Origin: Bacillus sp. AFS088145 | GTDB taxonomy: Bacteria; Bacillota; Bacilli; Bacillales; Bacillaceae_G | NCBI RefSeq assembly: GCF_002564465.1 | Contig: NZ_NUUX01000010.1 | Span: 127,170 to 191,169 of the forward strand | DNA length: 64,000 nt | Direction: 5' to 3' | Translations under genes and position numbers: made by a program | Notes under the pieces: model-generated | Databases searched by the model: none | Seen by the model: the letters and a program-made list of their open reading frames with translations, nothing else | What the model was told of the DNA's origin: nothing | Shown: one piece after another, positions 53,889-63,433 of the stretch | Layout: the number at the start of each line of letters is the position of its first letter | How positions within the stretch are numbered: position 1 is the first letter of the stretch

Positions 53889-55310
53889 ATGAAATGGAAA
53901 CCAATTCGTAATTCTCATTTGACTGTTCAAGAGCAAATTGTAGATTGGATAAAATCTCGTATTGAACGAGGTGATTGGTCTGTTGGCACAAAGATTCCAA
54001 CACAGCGTCAACTAGCAACGCAATTTAATGTGAACCGCAGTACCGTACAACTTGCACTTGATGAATTAAGGGCAGATGGTTTGATCGAATCAAAAATGGG
54101 TTCAGGGGTATTTGTGGCTAACAATTCTTGGAACGTACTTTTGAGCAAAAATCAACCAAATTGGCAGAGACATATTGAATCAAGTATTCATAAACCAAAC
54201 TACCATACGATTCAACTCATAAATGAATATGAGCAAATGGATCATATCATACGTCTTGGAACAGGTGAATTATCACCTGAATTACTACCAACTAAACAAA
54301 TAGAAGATTCGTTAAGAAAAATTTCACTTGATTCCAAAGCAATTGGCTATTCATCTCCGCAAGGAAGTGAAAAGCTCCGAGGAATTTTATGTAATTATTT
54401 AAAAAAACGTGGTATTGAATCAGCACCAGAGAACATTTTAATTGTTTCGGGTGCACTTCAAGCACTTCAATTAATTGCAGTTGGACTATTGGAAGAAGGA
54501 TCCAGTATATTTCAAGAACAATTTTCGTATTTAAATTCAGTACATCCCTTCCAATCTAATGGTATGCAAATGATTTCAGTTTCAAGGGTACATCACTTAA
54601 AAGATAATTTACGGGCACATAAAGGGAAAAGGCAATCTATATTCTATTGTGTTCCAACACTAAACAATCCAACGGGCTATAATTGGTCGATGGAAGAAAA
54701 GCAAAATCTTTTTAATACATGCAAAGAGCTACAAATTCCGATTATTGAAGATGATGTGTATCGCGAATTGCTTTTTGAATCATCAACACCTGCTATAAAA
54801 TCGTTTGATACTTCAGGACAAGTTCTTTATATAGGGAGTGTATCCAAAACACTAAGTCCAGGATTAAGAATTGGTTGGGTTGTTGCACCTTCACCTGTAA
54901 TTGAACGATTAGCTGATATTAAAATGCAAACAGATTATGGTTCAAGTGCCTTTTCGCAAGAAATCGTATCACACTGGATCTCAAACGGTCTATACGAAAA
55001 TCATCTTGTTAACCTTCGTGAACAATTGCAAAAAAGAGCTAAATACGTAGAAGAAATTTTAGAAAAGAAATTTAAAAAAATAGCTTCATGGAAAAAGCCT
55101 GAAGGTGGTTTCTACATATGGCTCAGATTTCACAATCCAATTGTAAATAAGACTTTATTTTTAAAATTACTTAAAGAAAATATATTGATCAATCCAGGTT
55201 ATATTTACGAACCAAGAGATTTACACCATATTCGTCTCTCTTATGCCTACGCTTCGTTGGAAGATTTAAAAAAGGGATTAAATATTTTGCTACAAATAAG
55301 CCAACTGTGA
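53889..55310 (+). CDS. MocR-type regulator (GntR wing + aminotransferase fold)
   Basis: 473 aa. A GntR winged helix (about 7-75: VDWIKSRIERGDWSVGTKIP, QLATQFNVNRSTVQLALDEL) is fused to a class I aminotransferase-like domain (about 100-470). The PLP lysine is Lys-320 in SVSKTLSPGLRIGW. MocR proteins sense PLP or an amino-acid-PLP adduct and usually control neighbouring metabolism or transport genes, here the divergent LysE-type exporter. GGGGGAG precedes the ATG. Confidence 0.94.
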   Translation: MKWKPIRNSHLTVQEQIVDWIKSRIERGDWSVGTKIPTQRQLATQFNVNRSTVQLALDELRADGLIESKMGSGVFVANNSWNVLLSKNQPNWQRHIESSIHKPNYHTIQLINEYEQMDHIIRLGTGELSPELLPTKQIEDSLRKISLDSKAIGYSSPQGSEKLRGILCNYLKKRGIESAPENILIVSGALQALQLIAVGLLEEGSSIFQEQFSYLNSVHPFQSNGMQMISVSRVHHLKDNLRAHKGKRQSIFYCVPTLNNPTGYNWSMEEKQNLFNTCKELQIPIIEDDVYRELLFESSTPAIKSFDTSGQVLYIGSVSKTLSPGLRIGWVVAPSPVIERLADIKMQTDYGSSAFSQEIVSHWISNGLYENHLVNLREQLQKRAKYVEEILEKKFKKIASWKKPEGGFYIWLRFHNPIVNKTLFLKLLKENILINPGYIYEPRDLHHIRLSYAYASLEDLKKGLNILLQISQL

Positions 55311-55356
55311 TCTCATTTAATTGGTCCCTTTTAATGAAGAATTTTGAACAGTAATA

Positions 55357-55384
55357 AAGAGCACCGAGATCTCGATGCTCTTTG
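55357..55384. terminator. bidirectional terminator
   Basis: AAAGAGCACCGAGA / TCTCGATGCTCTTT, a 28-bp near-palindrome between mocR and the convergent P450 gene. Confidence 0.78.
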
Positions 55385-55463
55385 TTATGTTATATATTGT
55401 TCTACAACATAGTAAATTAAAATTTAATTTCTGTCTGGAAAAGTACACAATTTACGTGAAACT

Positions 55464-56669
55464 TCATTGAATACTTGCCTGAATCTTCAAGCTTTCAAAC
55501 CCTCGAAAAGCAACATTTTTACGGCGAGTCGGCTCCTCAATTAGAACTGGGTTAACTAAATGTCTAATCAGTTTTTCAATTGCAATTTGTCCTTCTAATC
55601 TAGCAAGTGGGGCACCTAAGCAGAAATGCGGGCCGGATGAAAATGATAAATGTTTTATATTTTTTCGAGTGATATCAAATGTTTCGGGATTAGTTGTGAC
55701 TGTTGGATCGTAATTGGCTCCACCTAATGAAACCATAAGGTAATCGCCTTTTTTAATCGAATTTCCAGCGAACTCAAAGTCTTCTCTAGCCCACCTTGAT
55801 GTAAAAATAACGGGTGATTCATATCTTAATATTTCTTCAATAGCTGAAGGGATTAACGTTAAATTATTTTTTAATAGCCCAAATTGCTCAGGATGTTTTA
55901 ATAATAAATAATAACCATTCGTGATTAAATTAACAGTCGTTTCATGACCTGCTATTAATAAAAGAAGACAACTTGCGATCATTTCATCTTCACTTAATTT
56001 ATCACCAGATTCCTCTGCAAAAATTAAATTACTGATTAAATCCTCTTTAGGTTCTATTCTTCTTTTAGATATAAGATTTCTGAAATAATTAGAAGCATCA
56101 AGAATATCCTTTGATACTAACTCTAAATCTTCCATAGTCGTATTAAAATCAATAAATTTAATAAATGCATCTGACCAATTACGAAATAAATCTCGATCTT
56201 CTTTAGGAACACCTAATAAGTCAGTTATGACAAATACAGGTAATAGATATGAAAAATCACGTATTAGTTCGTGGGTAAATTTTCCCTTCATATTTGCTAT
56301 TAAATAATCTGCAATTTCATTTACCGAAGTTCGTAAATTTTCAACCATTCTTGGAGAAAAGGCTTTGTTCACGAGATTTCTTAATCTTGTATGATCAGGA
56401 GCATCTCGAAATAACATCATTTTTCGGTTTATTGCAATTGCAGGCATAACACTTTCAGGTATTTTTTCAGGTGGAGTGACTTTGGTTGCATCTTTTATAA
56501 AACGGGGGTCTTTTAGCATGATTTCTGCTTCTCTATAGCCTGTTACTAGCCATCCAGTTCTCTGAAAAAGCTCCGTATAAAGCAAAGGACTTATTTTTCT
56601 AGCGTTACTAAAATACGAATATGGGTCTTTGTAAAATTGCTGTGGATTCACTTTTAATTGATTGTTCAT
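55464..56669 (-). CDS. cytochrome P450 (CYP107-like)
   Basis: 401 aa, soluble bacterial P450. I-helix AGHETTVNLI (about 241-250) with the acid-alcohol pair, K-helix EEILRYE (ExxR), and heme loop FSSGPHFCLGAPLARLE with thiolate Cys-350. DHTRLRNLVNKAFSP is typical of the CYP107/BioI-like class. It needs a ferredoxin and reductase from elsewhere; none are adjacent. Substrate unknown. Ribosome site AAGGGAG. Monocistronic. Confidence 0.94.
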   Translation of the reverse strand: MNNQLKVNPQQFYKDPYSYFSNARKISPLLYTELFQRTGWLVTGYREAEIMLKDPRFIKDATKVTPPEKIPESVMPAIAINRKMMLFRDAPDHTRLRNLVNKAFSPRMVENLRTSVNEIADYLIANMKGKFTHELIRDFSYLLPVFVITDLLGVPKEDRDLFRNWSDAFIKFIDFNTTMEDLELVSKDILDASNYFRNLISKRRIEPKEDLISNLIFAEESGDKLSEDEMIASCLLLLIAGHETTVNLITNGYYLLLKHPEQFGLLKNNLTLIPSAIEEILRYESPVIFTSRWAREDFEFAGNSIKKGDYLMVSLGGANYDPTVTTNPETFDITRKNIKHLSFSSGPHFCLGAPLARLEGQIAIEKLIRHLVNPVLIEEPTRRKNVAFRGFESLKIQASIQ

Positions 56670-56925
56670 GTAACTGTTCTCCCTTATGAATGAAATGAGT
56701 CTATTTATTTCTATTTCTGTGAAAATGGATTATTCCCAAATTTTGGATAATACAAAAAAAGATACTTTTGTACAGAATGATTTTCATGAGGAATTAGGTA
56801 TAAATGAATAAGAAATAAATCAAAAAAAAATTAAGAAAATTAAATCATGATTTATGGTAAAATAAGGTACTTCAAGTAAACAAACTGAGTTTAAGAGATT
56901 ATTCGACGTATAAGAAAGGGGTAAC

Positions 56926-57471
56926 ATGATGGATTTTCCAATTTTAGAAACAGAAAGATTATCTTTAGTACAAATTACACAAAAAAATGTTGATGAGATT
57001 TTTTCCATTTTTTCAAATGAAGAGGTAACTAAATACTATGGTATGAACCCCTTTACTGAAAAAGATCAAGCGGTTAAAATGATAGATTCCTTTCAAACTA
57101 GATTTGAAAACCAACAAGGAATGCGCTTTGGAATCGTTGAAACAGAATCAAAAAAATTAATCGGAACCATTGGTTTAAATAATTTAGTCTTACACGCAAG
57201 AAGAACGGAAATTGGATATGATTTATTACCTGAATATTGGAGAAAAGGATATATGTCAGAAGCAATTAAAGAAATTACATCATATTGCTTTGATAAATTA
57301 GGAATCTATCGAATAGGAGCTATTATTTTTCCAAATAATACAGCATCATCTACTTTAGTAAAGAAGTTAGGGTTTCAAAAAGAAGGATTACTGAGAGGCT
57401 ATTTAGTTCAAGGGAATCAGTCTCATGATTTAAATATATTTTCTCTCATTAAACCTGATTGGAAAAAATAA
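56926..57471 (+). CDS. GNAT-family N-acetyltransferase (RimJ/RimL-like)
   Basis: 181 aa (the second ATG, 56929, has a slightly better distance from AAGGGG). LETERLSLVQI start, acetyl-CoA loop region GYDLLPEYWRKGYMSEAIKE (about 104-123) and NTASSTLVKKLGFQKEG (about 145-161) follow the RimJ/RimL/SpeG-like plan. Target unknown: ribosomal protein, amino sugar or small amine are all possible. A HAD phosphatase gene follows 70 bp later and may be in the same transcript. Confidence 0.9.
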   Translation: MMDFPILETERLSLVQITQKNVDEIFSIFSNEEVTKYYGMNPFTEKDQAVKMIDSFQTRFENQQGMRFGIVETESKKLIGTIGLNNLVLHARRTEIGYDLLPEYWRKGYMSEAIKEITSYCFDKLGIYRIGAIIFPNNTASSTLVKKLGFQKEGLLRGYLVQGNQSHDLNIFSLIKPDWKK

Positions 57472-57541
57472 AACGAACAATAGTAAACTGAAATAACCAT
57501 AATATAGTAAAAATGTCCAATTAAGGAAAAGGAGAAATGGA

Positions 57542-58198
57542 ATGATTAAGGCTGTAATATTTGATTTTGATGGTTTAATTGTCGATACTGAGTCTGTATG
57601 GTTCGAAGCATATAATGAGGTACTACAACGGTATGAAGTGGAGTTAACTCTTCAAAAGTTTTCAGAAGTTGTAGGAACAAGTGATGAAATTTTATTCGAT
57701 TTTATAAATTCAAATTTAAAAGAACCAATTGAAAAAGAACTGATTGAACAAATGGCTAAAGAGCTAGTTGATGAGAAACTACTCGAGCCCGCACTAAGAG
57801 AAAGTGTAGAAGACTATTTAATTTCAGCAAAAAATGCGGGATTACAAATAGCATTGGCTTCTAGCTCATCGAGAGAATGGGTAGAAAGCTTCTTAAAAAA
57901 ATTAAATATTTATGAATACTTTTCAGTAATTAAGACGAAGAATGATGTAAAGAAAGTTAAACCAGATCCGGAGCTATATTTAAAAGCAATTGAGGAAATT
58001 GGAGTTCAAGCATCAGAGGCTGTCGCATTTGAAGATTCGTTAAATGGATTAATCGCTGCAACGAAAGCAGGATTACACTGTGTAATTGTTCCGAATCAAG
58101 TGACATCACATTTAGAGTTTGAGAATCATAGTTTAAGATTATCATCGATGGCAGAAAAAACTTTAGAAGATGTAATTAAGCATATAACAAACAAGTAA
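57542..58198 (+). CDS. HAD-family phosphatase (beta-phosphoglucomutase-like)
   Basis: 218 aa. Motif I DFDGLIVDTE (Asp-8 nucleophile, Asp-10), motif II LASSSSREWV (about 100), motif III Lys in KKVKPDPELYL, motif IV FEDSLNGLIAA. The cap domain (about 16-85) is of C1 type. Resembles B. subtilis YhcW and other broad phosphatases for sugar or nucleotide phosphates. Ribosome site AAAGGAG 7 bp before the ATG. Confidence 0.9.
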   Translation: MIKAVIFDFDGLIVDTESVWFEAYNEVLQRYEVELTLQKFSEVVGTSDEILFDFINSNLKEPIEKELIEQMAKELVDEKLLEPALRESVEDYLISAKNAGLQIALASSSSREWVESFLKKLNIYEYFSVIKTKNDVKKVKPDPELYLKAIEEIGVQASEAVAFEDSLNGLIAATKAGLHCVIVPNQVTSHLEFENHSLRLSSMAEKTLEDVIKHITNK

Positions 58199-58215
58199 TA
58201 TTGATTAAAAATAGT

Positions 58216-58247
58216 AAAACCATTCCAAAAAAATGGAATGGTTTTTT
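58216..58247. terminator. bidirectional terminator
   Basis: Stem AAAACCATTCCA / TGGAATGGTTTT, 6-nt loop; between the HAD gene and the convergent MFS gene. Confidence 0.9.
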
Positions 58248-58250
58248 TAG

Positions 58251-59765
58251 TTAAATAGAATTCACTTCTTCTACTTCCCTTGCTTCATCTTTCTTTATTA
58301 AAATTTCCTTTTTCAGACCCCAACAAATTAAAAATGTTAAAATGGCGAGTACGAAAGATACCCAATATAAATCCTGGAATGCATGAGAAAAGACTGTTTT
58401 TACTTTTTCAAGTAAATTAGGATCAAGATTAGACGGAATCATACCATTTTGTACATTTTTTAGTTGTAGCAATTGAGCCATAGTAAGACTTCCAGCTAAT
58501 GATTTCATCCCTGATGTAATTTTAGAGGCTAATAGAGAACCAAATAAACTAAAGCCAATCGTCATACCAATGGATTGAAATAACATAACGGCAGATTGAG
58601 CAATCCCTACATTTTCCTTTTCAACTGATTCTTGAACAATTAATGCATTGTTAAATAGTGCACCGAATCCAAGTCCAAGAATAATGAAATAAATTACGAA
58701 TGTAATAATTGAAGTGTGAGCCGTAATACCTGTCAGTAAATAGAAACCGATCATGGGAATAATAAATGATACACCGTAAATATTTCGATAAGAGAATTTA
58801 TTCATTACTCGACCAGCAACTACACTTGCACCCATCGCACCAACCATAATTGGTAAATTTAAATAGCCAGATTCAGTAGGTGTTAAACCGAGTACATTTT
58901 GCGAGAAGAATGGGAAAGATGAAAGTGACCCCATTATCGCAAGAACAAATACAAATACAAGAGCCGAAATGACAACAAAGTTTCTATTTTTAAATAAGTG
59001 CAATGGGATAATTGGTTCTTTTGCTTTTGACTCTACAAATATAAATAAACCAAGTAAAACGGTTCCTAAAATTAGTAAACCGATCATTTTAGGATCACTC
59101 CAAACATATCCTTCTGTTTGATGAAGTACAGGAGTAAGCAGATAACTGATTAACGTGGTAACTAGTAAAATCCCACCAAACCAGTCGATATTGATTTTTT
59201 TGTCTACTTTCGTTTCGTTTAATCCGATTGCTAATAAAATTGCAGCTAAAACTCCAACTGGAATATTTACTAAGAAGATCCAGTGCCATGAAATATGCTG
59301 TACAAAATATCCTCCAATGAGCGGTCCAAGTAGTTGAGGTATAAACATAACAGCACCGAAAATACCTTGTAGCTTAGCACGCTGTTCAACTGGGAAACTG
59401 TCTCCAAAAATGACCATCGCAAGTGGCATTAACCCACCGGCACCAATCCCTTGAATCCCACGACCAATTAAAAGGACTTCCATAGAATGAGCCGTACCAC
59501 TAATAATTGAGCCTGCCATAAATAATCCCATACTAAATAAATATATTTTTTTTCGACCATATAAATCCGCAAGTTTACCGAGTATTGCCATAAAGGAGGT
59601 CATCGAAAGCATGTAAACTCCACCAACCCAACCGTAAAGCGCTAAACCTCCTAAATCTCTAATAATTGTTGGCATAGCTGTTGAAACGACTGTCTCATCA
59701 AGTTCTGAGAAGATGACTCCAATCATTAGTCCTATTAATATAAGAGTCTTGTTATTTTCTTTCAT
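58251..59765 (-). CDS. DHA2-family (14-helix) drug exporter of the MFS
   Basis: 504 aa, about 14 helices. Motif D1 LDETVVSTAMPTII near residue 21, motif A GKLADLYGRKKIYL (about 61-74), motif C-like LLGPLIGGYFV (about 145-155). This is the EmrB/QacA/LmrB-type drug:proton antiporter group. A small inverted repeat (59795-59814) lies upstream, but no regulator gene is adjacent in this window. Substrate unknown. Confidence 0.92.
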   Translation of the reverse strand: MKENNKTLILIGLMIGVIFSELDETVVSTAMPTIIRDLGGLALYGWVGGVYMLSMTSFMAILGKLADLYGRKKIYLFSMGLFMAGSIISGTAHSMEVLLIGRGIQGIGAGGLMPLAMVIFGDSFPVEQRAKLQGIFGAVMFIPQLLGPLIGGYFVQHISWHWIFLVNIPVGVLAAILLAIGLNETKVDKKINIDWFGGILLVTTLISYLLTPVLHQTEGYVWSDPKMIGLLILGTVLLGLFIFVESKAKEPIIPLHLFKNRNFVVISALVFVFVLAIMGSLSSFPFFSQNVLGLTPTESGYLNLPIMVGAMGASVVAGRVMNKFSYRNIYGVSFIIPMIGFYLLTGITAHTSIITFVIYFIILGLGFGALFNNALIVQESVEKENVGIAQSAVMLFQSIGMTIGFSLFGSLLASKITSGMKSLAGSLTMAQLLQLKNVQNGMIPSNLDPNLLEKVKTVFSHAFQDLYWVSFVLAILTFLICWGLKKEILIKKDEAREVEEVNSI

Positions 59766-60109
59766 CCTTTACCTCCCTATGACCTTTCAATATTATTCAA
59801 TTGATTCATTGAATACTTAAAAAAGAAGAACTTGTTATAGGTTAAAGCTAATGGGAATGAAGCTTTTAAAGTTAAATTCTAAGCATAGTAATTTTATAAT
59901 TTATCGTTTTAAATCTTTTTGATACTTTATATCCAAATTTAAAGATGAAATCCAAATTTCAAGTAAAAAATTCATTTTTACCATTTTTCATCTACATTAA
60001 TTTATTCTTTACTTCGTTTAAAAATCCTTTAGGTAGTAACGATCTTCTTTTTGGTTGTTTGAAATCTATAAATAATTGTGCAGGCTGAGTTTTATTTAAT
60101 GGAATAATT
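59766..60109. other. 344-bp gap, promoter side of the MFS exporter
   Basis: ATTCAAT-N6-ATTGAAT (59795-59814), 29 bp before the start codon, may be an operator. The right part probably contains further decayed bases of the MFS pseudogene (60050-60109). Confidence 0.4.
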
Positions 60110-60580
60110 ATGGCTGGTTTAAGCTGTGGGATGGTCGTTGGTGCGATTGCTATTGGAAGATTAAAAAAACGTTTCAGTATGGGATTTTAACTTGCTATTT
60201 CAACAATCGGACAGGTTATTCCGCCATTTTTATTAATAGTTTCTAAGGATCCAATTGTAATTTTATTTACTCAATTTATTGTTGGATTTTTACTGATAGC
60301 ATGGAATATTCAAACAGTGACTCTAAGACAGTTAATTGTTCCCAATCATCTTTTAGGGAGGTGTACCAGTCTATTTAGAATGATTGCTTGGTTAACTATT
60401 CCGTTGGGTACAACTATTGCAGGTGTTTTATCAGTTTTTTTTGAAGCATCTTTTTACTTTTTAATTGCAGGATGTGTACTTGGAGTGGTGTGCCTAATTT
60501 TCATATGCTCTAAGTTATATAGTTTAGATGAAGAAGATATTGAGGCAAATACTTTACAAACTGCATCAACTAATAATTGA
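60110..60580 (+). pseudogene. C-terminal remnant of another MFS transporter
   Basis: The frame reads MAGLSCGMVVGAIAIGRLKK, then an in-frame stop (60188-60190), then continues LAISTIGQVIPPFLLIVSKD and, from 60317, LRQLIVPNHLLGRCTSLFRM to the end. PNHLLGRCTS is the helix 10-11 loop of MFS exporters similar to EntS or macrolide efflux proteins. The N-terminal two thirds are missing and the stop is in the coding frame, so the gene is dead. Confidence 0.82.
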
Positions 60581-60670
60581 TATTGTCATTGCTCAAAAGA
60601 ACCAACTTTATACATATCTATAATGTATAATAAATTTACATAATCTCAGAAAGTGAAAGTTGGTATTTAA

Positions 60671-61234
60671 GTGAGTAAAATTATTTTATATTTATTTTAC
60701 ATAAACCTTACATGGCATATCATTCATTCAATATATAGTAATTGGGGACAATTTAGTCCAGAAAAACTAGTATATGATTCGTTAACAATAATAGTAGATT
60801 TAATCTTTATATGGCTCATACTAAAAACAAAAAAGACTAGAAAAAATTTAACTAGGTTTGAGCATTTTCATAATGAAGCATTTAATGCGGAGAAAAGAAA
60901 AGAATTTGAGAAAGCTATTCAAATTAGAAATGAAGGTTTAAAGATTACAGCATTAAATGCTCTACAACGTGCGGATTTACATGTAGGTAATGGAGGTACT
61001 TATCTTAATTTAGATGATTTTATAAATGCTACTAACTGCTTTGATAAGGCATTTGATCTAATTAAACATGAGAAAATTCCTTACGATAAACAATATATAG
61101 AAATCATTGAAAGTTATGTAAAAGCTAATAGAAAAGAAGATGCTATTAAGTTGGTAGAAGAATTGATGGATAGACAATCTTATAATAAAAAATTCAAAAG
61201 ATTACAACCTGTAAGAGATAAATTACTAATGTAA
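60671..61234 (+). CDS. membrane-anchored TPR-like protein, unknown
   Basis: 187 aa. Two hydrophobic stretches (about 3-20 and 36-53), then a soluble helical part with TPR-like repeats (RFEHFHNEAFNAEKRKEFEK, ADLHVGNGGTYLNLDDFINA, EIIESYVKANRKEDAIKLVE). GTG start with a weak ribosome site. The first gene of a row of unknown genes separated by palindromic repeats. Possibly a partner-binding or immunity-type protein; this is speculation. Confidence 0.75.
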   Translation: MSKIILYLFYINLTWHIIHSIYSNWGQFSPEKLVYDSLTIIVDLIFIWLILKTKKTRKNLTRFEHFHNEAFNAEKRKEFEKAIQIRNEGLKITALNALQRADLHVGNGGTYLNLDDFINATNCFDKAFDLIKHEKIPYDKQYIEIIESYVKANRKEDAIKLVEELMDRQSYNKKFKRLQPVRDKLLM

Positions 61235-61279
61235 TTTTATGGATAACTATAAGTGGTTATTATTAAAAATAAAAGCTTC

Positions 61280-61349
61280 TTGAACAACAAGATCGGCTAT
61301 TTAGTCGATTTTTTTTATTCAACAAAATGGCAGATTAGTTGAATAAGAA
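61280..61349 (+). repeat. 70-bp repeat R1 with terminator hairpin
   Basis: Begins TTGAACAACA, holds hairpin ATCGGCT-ATTT-AGTCGAT with eight T, then ATTCAAC-N14-GTTGAAT arms and ends AATAAGAA. About 80 percent identical to R2 at 61639-61708. It ends the TPR gene and lies 45 bp before the next start codon. Confidence 0.8.
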
Positions 61350-61394
61350 CTTAGATAATTATGCTATTATTAGACTTAAGTTAGGGGGAGAAAT

Positions 61395-61607
61395 ATGGAT
61401 GACAAATTGATGGAAACGCCCTTTCCAGAACTTATCTCCAAATTAGCAGTTGCACCTTTATTTATAGTAGTGGTAATTATGGCTATTGGAAATGTAATAC
61501 TGAATAGAAAAGATAAAGGATGTTTTAATTTCCTTTCGATAATTGGATCCTGGTTATACATATGTATATATCTATTAGCGCTATATTTCTATTTTTTTGG
61601 AGAATAA
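61395..61607 (+). CDS. small two-helix membrane protein (70 aa)
   Basis: MDDKLMETPFPELISKLAV, then two helices (about 18-36 and 47-67). GGGGGAG is 6 bp before the ATG, a good site. It sits between repeats R1 and R2. Unrecognised. Confidence 0.7.
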   Translation: MDDKLMETPFPELISKLAVAPLFIVVVIMAIGNVILNRKDKGCFNFLSIIGSWLYICIYLLALYFYFFGE

Positions 61608-61616
61608 GCAGCTTTT

Positions 61617-61708
61617 TCAACTAACGCGCTGCTTTAGTTGAACAACATGATCGGCTTTGTAGCCGATTTTTTTTATTAAGCTAAATGGCAGTATAGTTCA
61701 ATAAGAAA
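61617..61708 (+). repeat. palindrome plus 70-bp repeat R2
   Basis: Starts with TTCAACTAA-CGCGCTGC-TTAGTTGAA (61617-61641) and continues TTGAACAACA, hairpin ATCGGCT-TTGT-AGCCGAT with eight T, ending AATAAGAA. Same plan as R1, with the palindrome more complete. Terminator of the 70-aa gene, 56 bp before the next gene. Confidence 0.82.
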
Positions 61709-61763
61709 AACAATGGTTTTTATGATATCTTTTATTATATGAACATCTTGGGGGATAACATTT

Positions 61764-62621
61764 ATGAAGAATTTTAAGCCAACGTTTTACAAAAATGTTG
61801 ATGATATCGCAGGTGAACACGATTTTTTTAAGATTAGCATAGATTATAACGGGAATCTGGTTTTGCTAACAGAAAAGGAAGAAAAGGGGAAATATCTATA
61901 TAAAATTTTTCATTTTATAAGTGGAGAAACAAGAATCATTCAAATCCCTTCTGTTTCTTACTCTTTTGAATTTGCACAACCAATTGAGGAAAATTGGTTA
62001 CTGGTTAGTTCGCGAATTGACGATGATGAAGGTCCAATTAACAATGCAACTATTTATGACGTTCAAGGCAACGCTTTAGATACTTTCTCATTTGGTGATG
62101 CTATTGAAGATGTGCAAACTACTAAAAACTCAGAAATATGGGTGAGTTATTTTGATGAAAATATGGATTATGGATTAAGATGCTTTAATATTCAAGGATT
62201 AGAAACATTTAATTATATAGATTTTGTTAAAAAATCAAATAATGAAATTCCTTATATTGCTGATTGCTATGCTTTAAATGTTACTTCAGATGAAACAGTT
62301 TTTATTTACTATTACAATGAATTTCCCTTAGTGAAAATTGAAAAAGATACTTATGAAATATTTAAAAATATCCCCATTCAAGGCAGCCATGCATTTGCTA
62401 TCAAGAATGATTTTGCTTTGTTCAGTCATGATTATGGCAGTAAAGGCGAGGTATATTTGTATTCGTTACATAATAGGAGTAAGAAAAAAATTTATACTAT
62501 GGATCAAGAAGGTAAATCTCTAAACTATAAACATGCAGTAGGTAGAGATAATAAATTATTCTTAACAAAGGATAAAGTTATTTATCTAATAGAATTAGAA
62601 AATATATTAAGTGAAATTTAA
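61764..62621 (+). CDS. unknown soluble protein, possibly beta-propeller-like (285 aa)
   Basis: No signal peptide or helices. Regularly spaced short beta-type stretches (ISIDYNGNLVLLTE, YIADCYALNVTSDE, DNKLFLTKDKVIYLIELE) suggest a beta-repeat fold such as a propeller, from pattern only. TTGGGGG is 7 bp before the ATG. Flanked by repeats on both sides like its neighbours. Family not recognised. Confidence 0.75.
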   Translation: MKNFKPTFYKNVDDIAGEHDFFKISIDYNGNLVLLTEKEEKGKYLYKIFHFISGETRIIQIPSVSYSFEFAQPIEENWLLVSSRIDDDEGPINNATIYDVQGNALDTFSFGDAIEDVQTTKNSEIWVSYFDENMDYGLRCFNIQGLETFNYIDFVKKSNNEIPYIADCYALNVTSDETVFIYYYNEFPLVKIEKDTYEIFKNIPIQGSHAFAIKNDFALFSHDYGSKGEVYLYSLHNRSKKKIYTMDQEGKSLNYKHAVGRDNKLFLTKDKVIYLIELENILSEI

Positions 62622-62655
62622 TTTTAAGTTTTCAAAAGAGGATATGAACTATTCT

Positions 62656-62684
62656 TATTCAACTAACGTATGCGTTAGTTCAAC
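62656..62684. repeat. palindrome AACTAACG-TATG-CGTTAGTT
   Basis: An 8-bp perfect arm pair, extended to TTC/CAA with one mismatch; same motif as at 61.6 and 63.4 kb. Lies 35 bp after the 285-aa gene. Confidence 0.8.
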
Positions 62685-62718
62685 ATTATTGTATTTCTAA
62701 AATCTATATTGGCAATCC

Positions 62719-62752
62719 AAAAAAGTACATCGAAAAATGCGATGTACTTTTA
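62719..62752. terminator. bidirectional terminator
   Basis: Stem AAAAGTACATC / GATGTACTTTT, 9-nt loop, between the 285-aa gene and the convergent membrane protein gene. Confidence 0.88.
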
Positions 62753-62796
62753 CATTAGAAGGTATATAATTTTTTCTTATAAAAACTTAAAAATCA

Positions 62797-63321
62797 TTAT
62801 GCTACTTTATTTCCAATTTCATTTTCACTTGCTACTTTTCCAGCTTGCCCCATTAAACTTAAGAATAATAAACCGAGTAGACGTTCGCTAAATCTAAGCG
62901 ATAAGTTGAACTTCACAAATAAAACATACTCAACAATGAGCGATACTACATTAAACGCTAGTGTACCTACGAAAAATAGTTTATACCACTGTTTATAATT
63001 TAAGCAAACGCCACCTTTTCTACTCGCGAATTTGTATATTAGTGAGAGGAAAAGAGGTGCAACAAAAGGAATGATTAAAACAATAATAGGTATAATGATC
63101 AGCAAATAAGTTTCGGCGTGCTTGCCAAAAACATTGGTTATTGTTGACCAGAACGAATTCTTCCCTGATAATTCAATATCATATGAATTTAGAAAGGTAA
63201 TCAACCCTAAACTTGAAAGGATTGTTGAAATAACTAAATACCCTATTATGCTTGAGATTTTCGCATGAAGTACCTGGTGATATTTTTTAGGTTGGAAACT
63301 ATTGATGATATGTTGAAACAT
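62797..63321 (-). CDS. four-helix membrane protein, intact paralogue of the 10.8-kb pseudogene
   Basis: 174 aa. MFQHIINSFQPKKYHQVLHA, then four helices (about 25-45, 70-95, 110-135, 140-165). NYKQWYKLFFVGTLAFN is strongly conserved with the frameshifted copy at 10829-11343. AAGGAG lies 7 bp before the ATG. Yip1/DUF1189-like size, but I cannot name the family. The perfect palindrome at 63434-63462 lies upstream. Confidence 0.75.
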   Translation of the reverse strand: MFQHIINSFQPKKYHQVLHAKISSIIGYLVISTILSSLGLITFLNSYDIELSGKNSFWSTITNVFGKHAETYLLIIIPIIVLIIPFVAPLFLSLIYKFASRKGGVCLNYKQWYKLFFVGTLAFNVVSLIVEYVLFVKFNLSLRFSERLLGLLFLSLMGQAGKVASENEIGNKVA

Positions 63322-63433
63322 TCATATACTCCTTTGTACACAGATAAGTTTAAGTATAAGAAATATTTGATACTCTAGCTACATGAAAAATTTTACATTT
63401 ATACTATAACTAGGAAAATGGGTCATCTTATTG

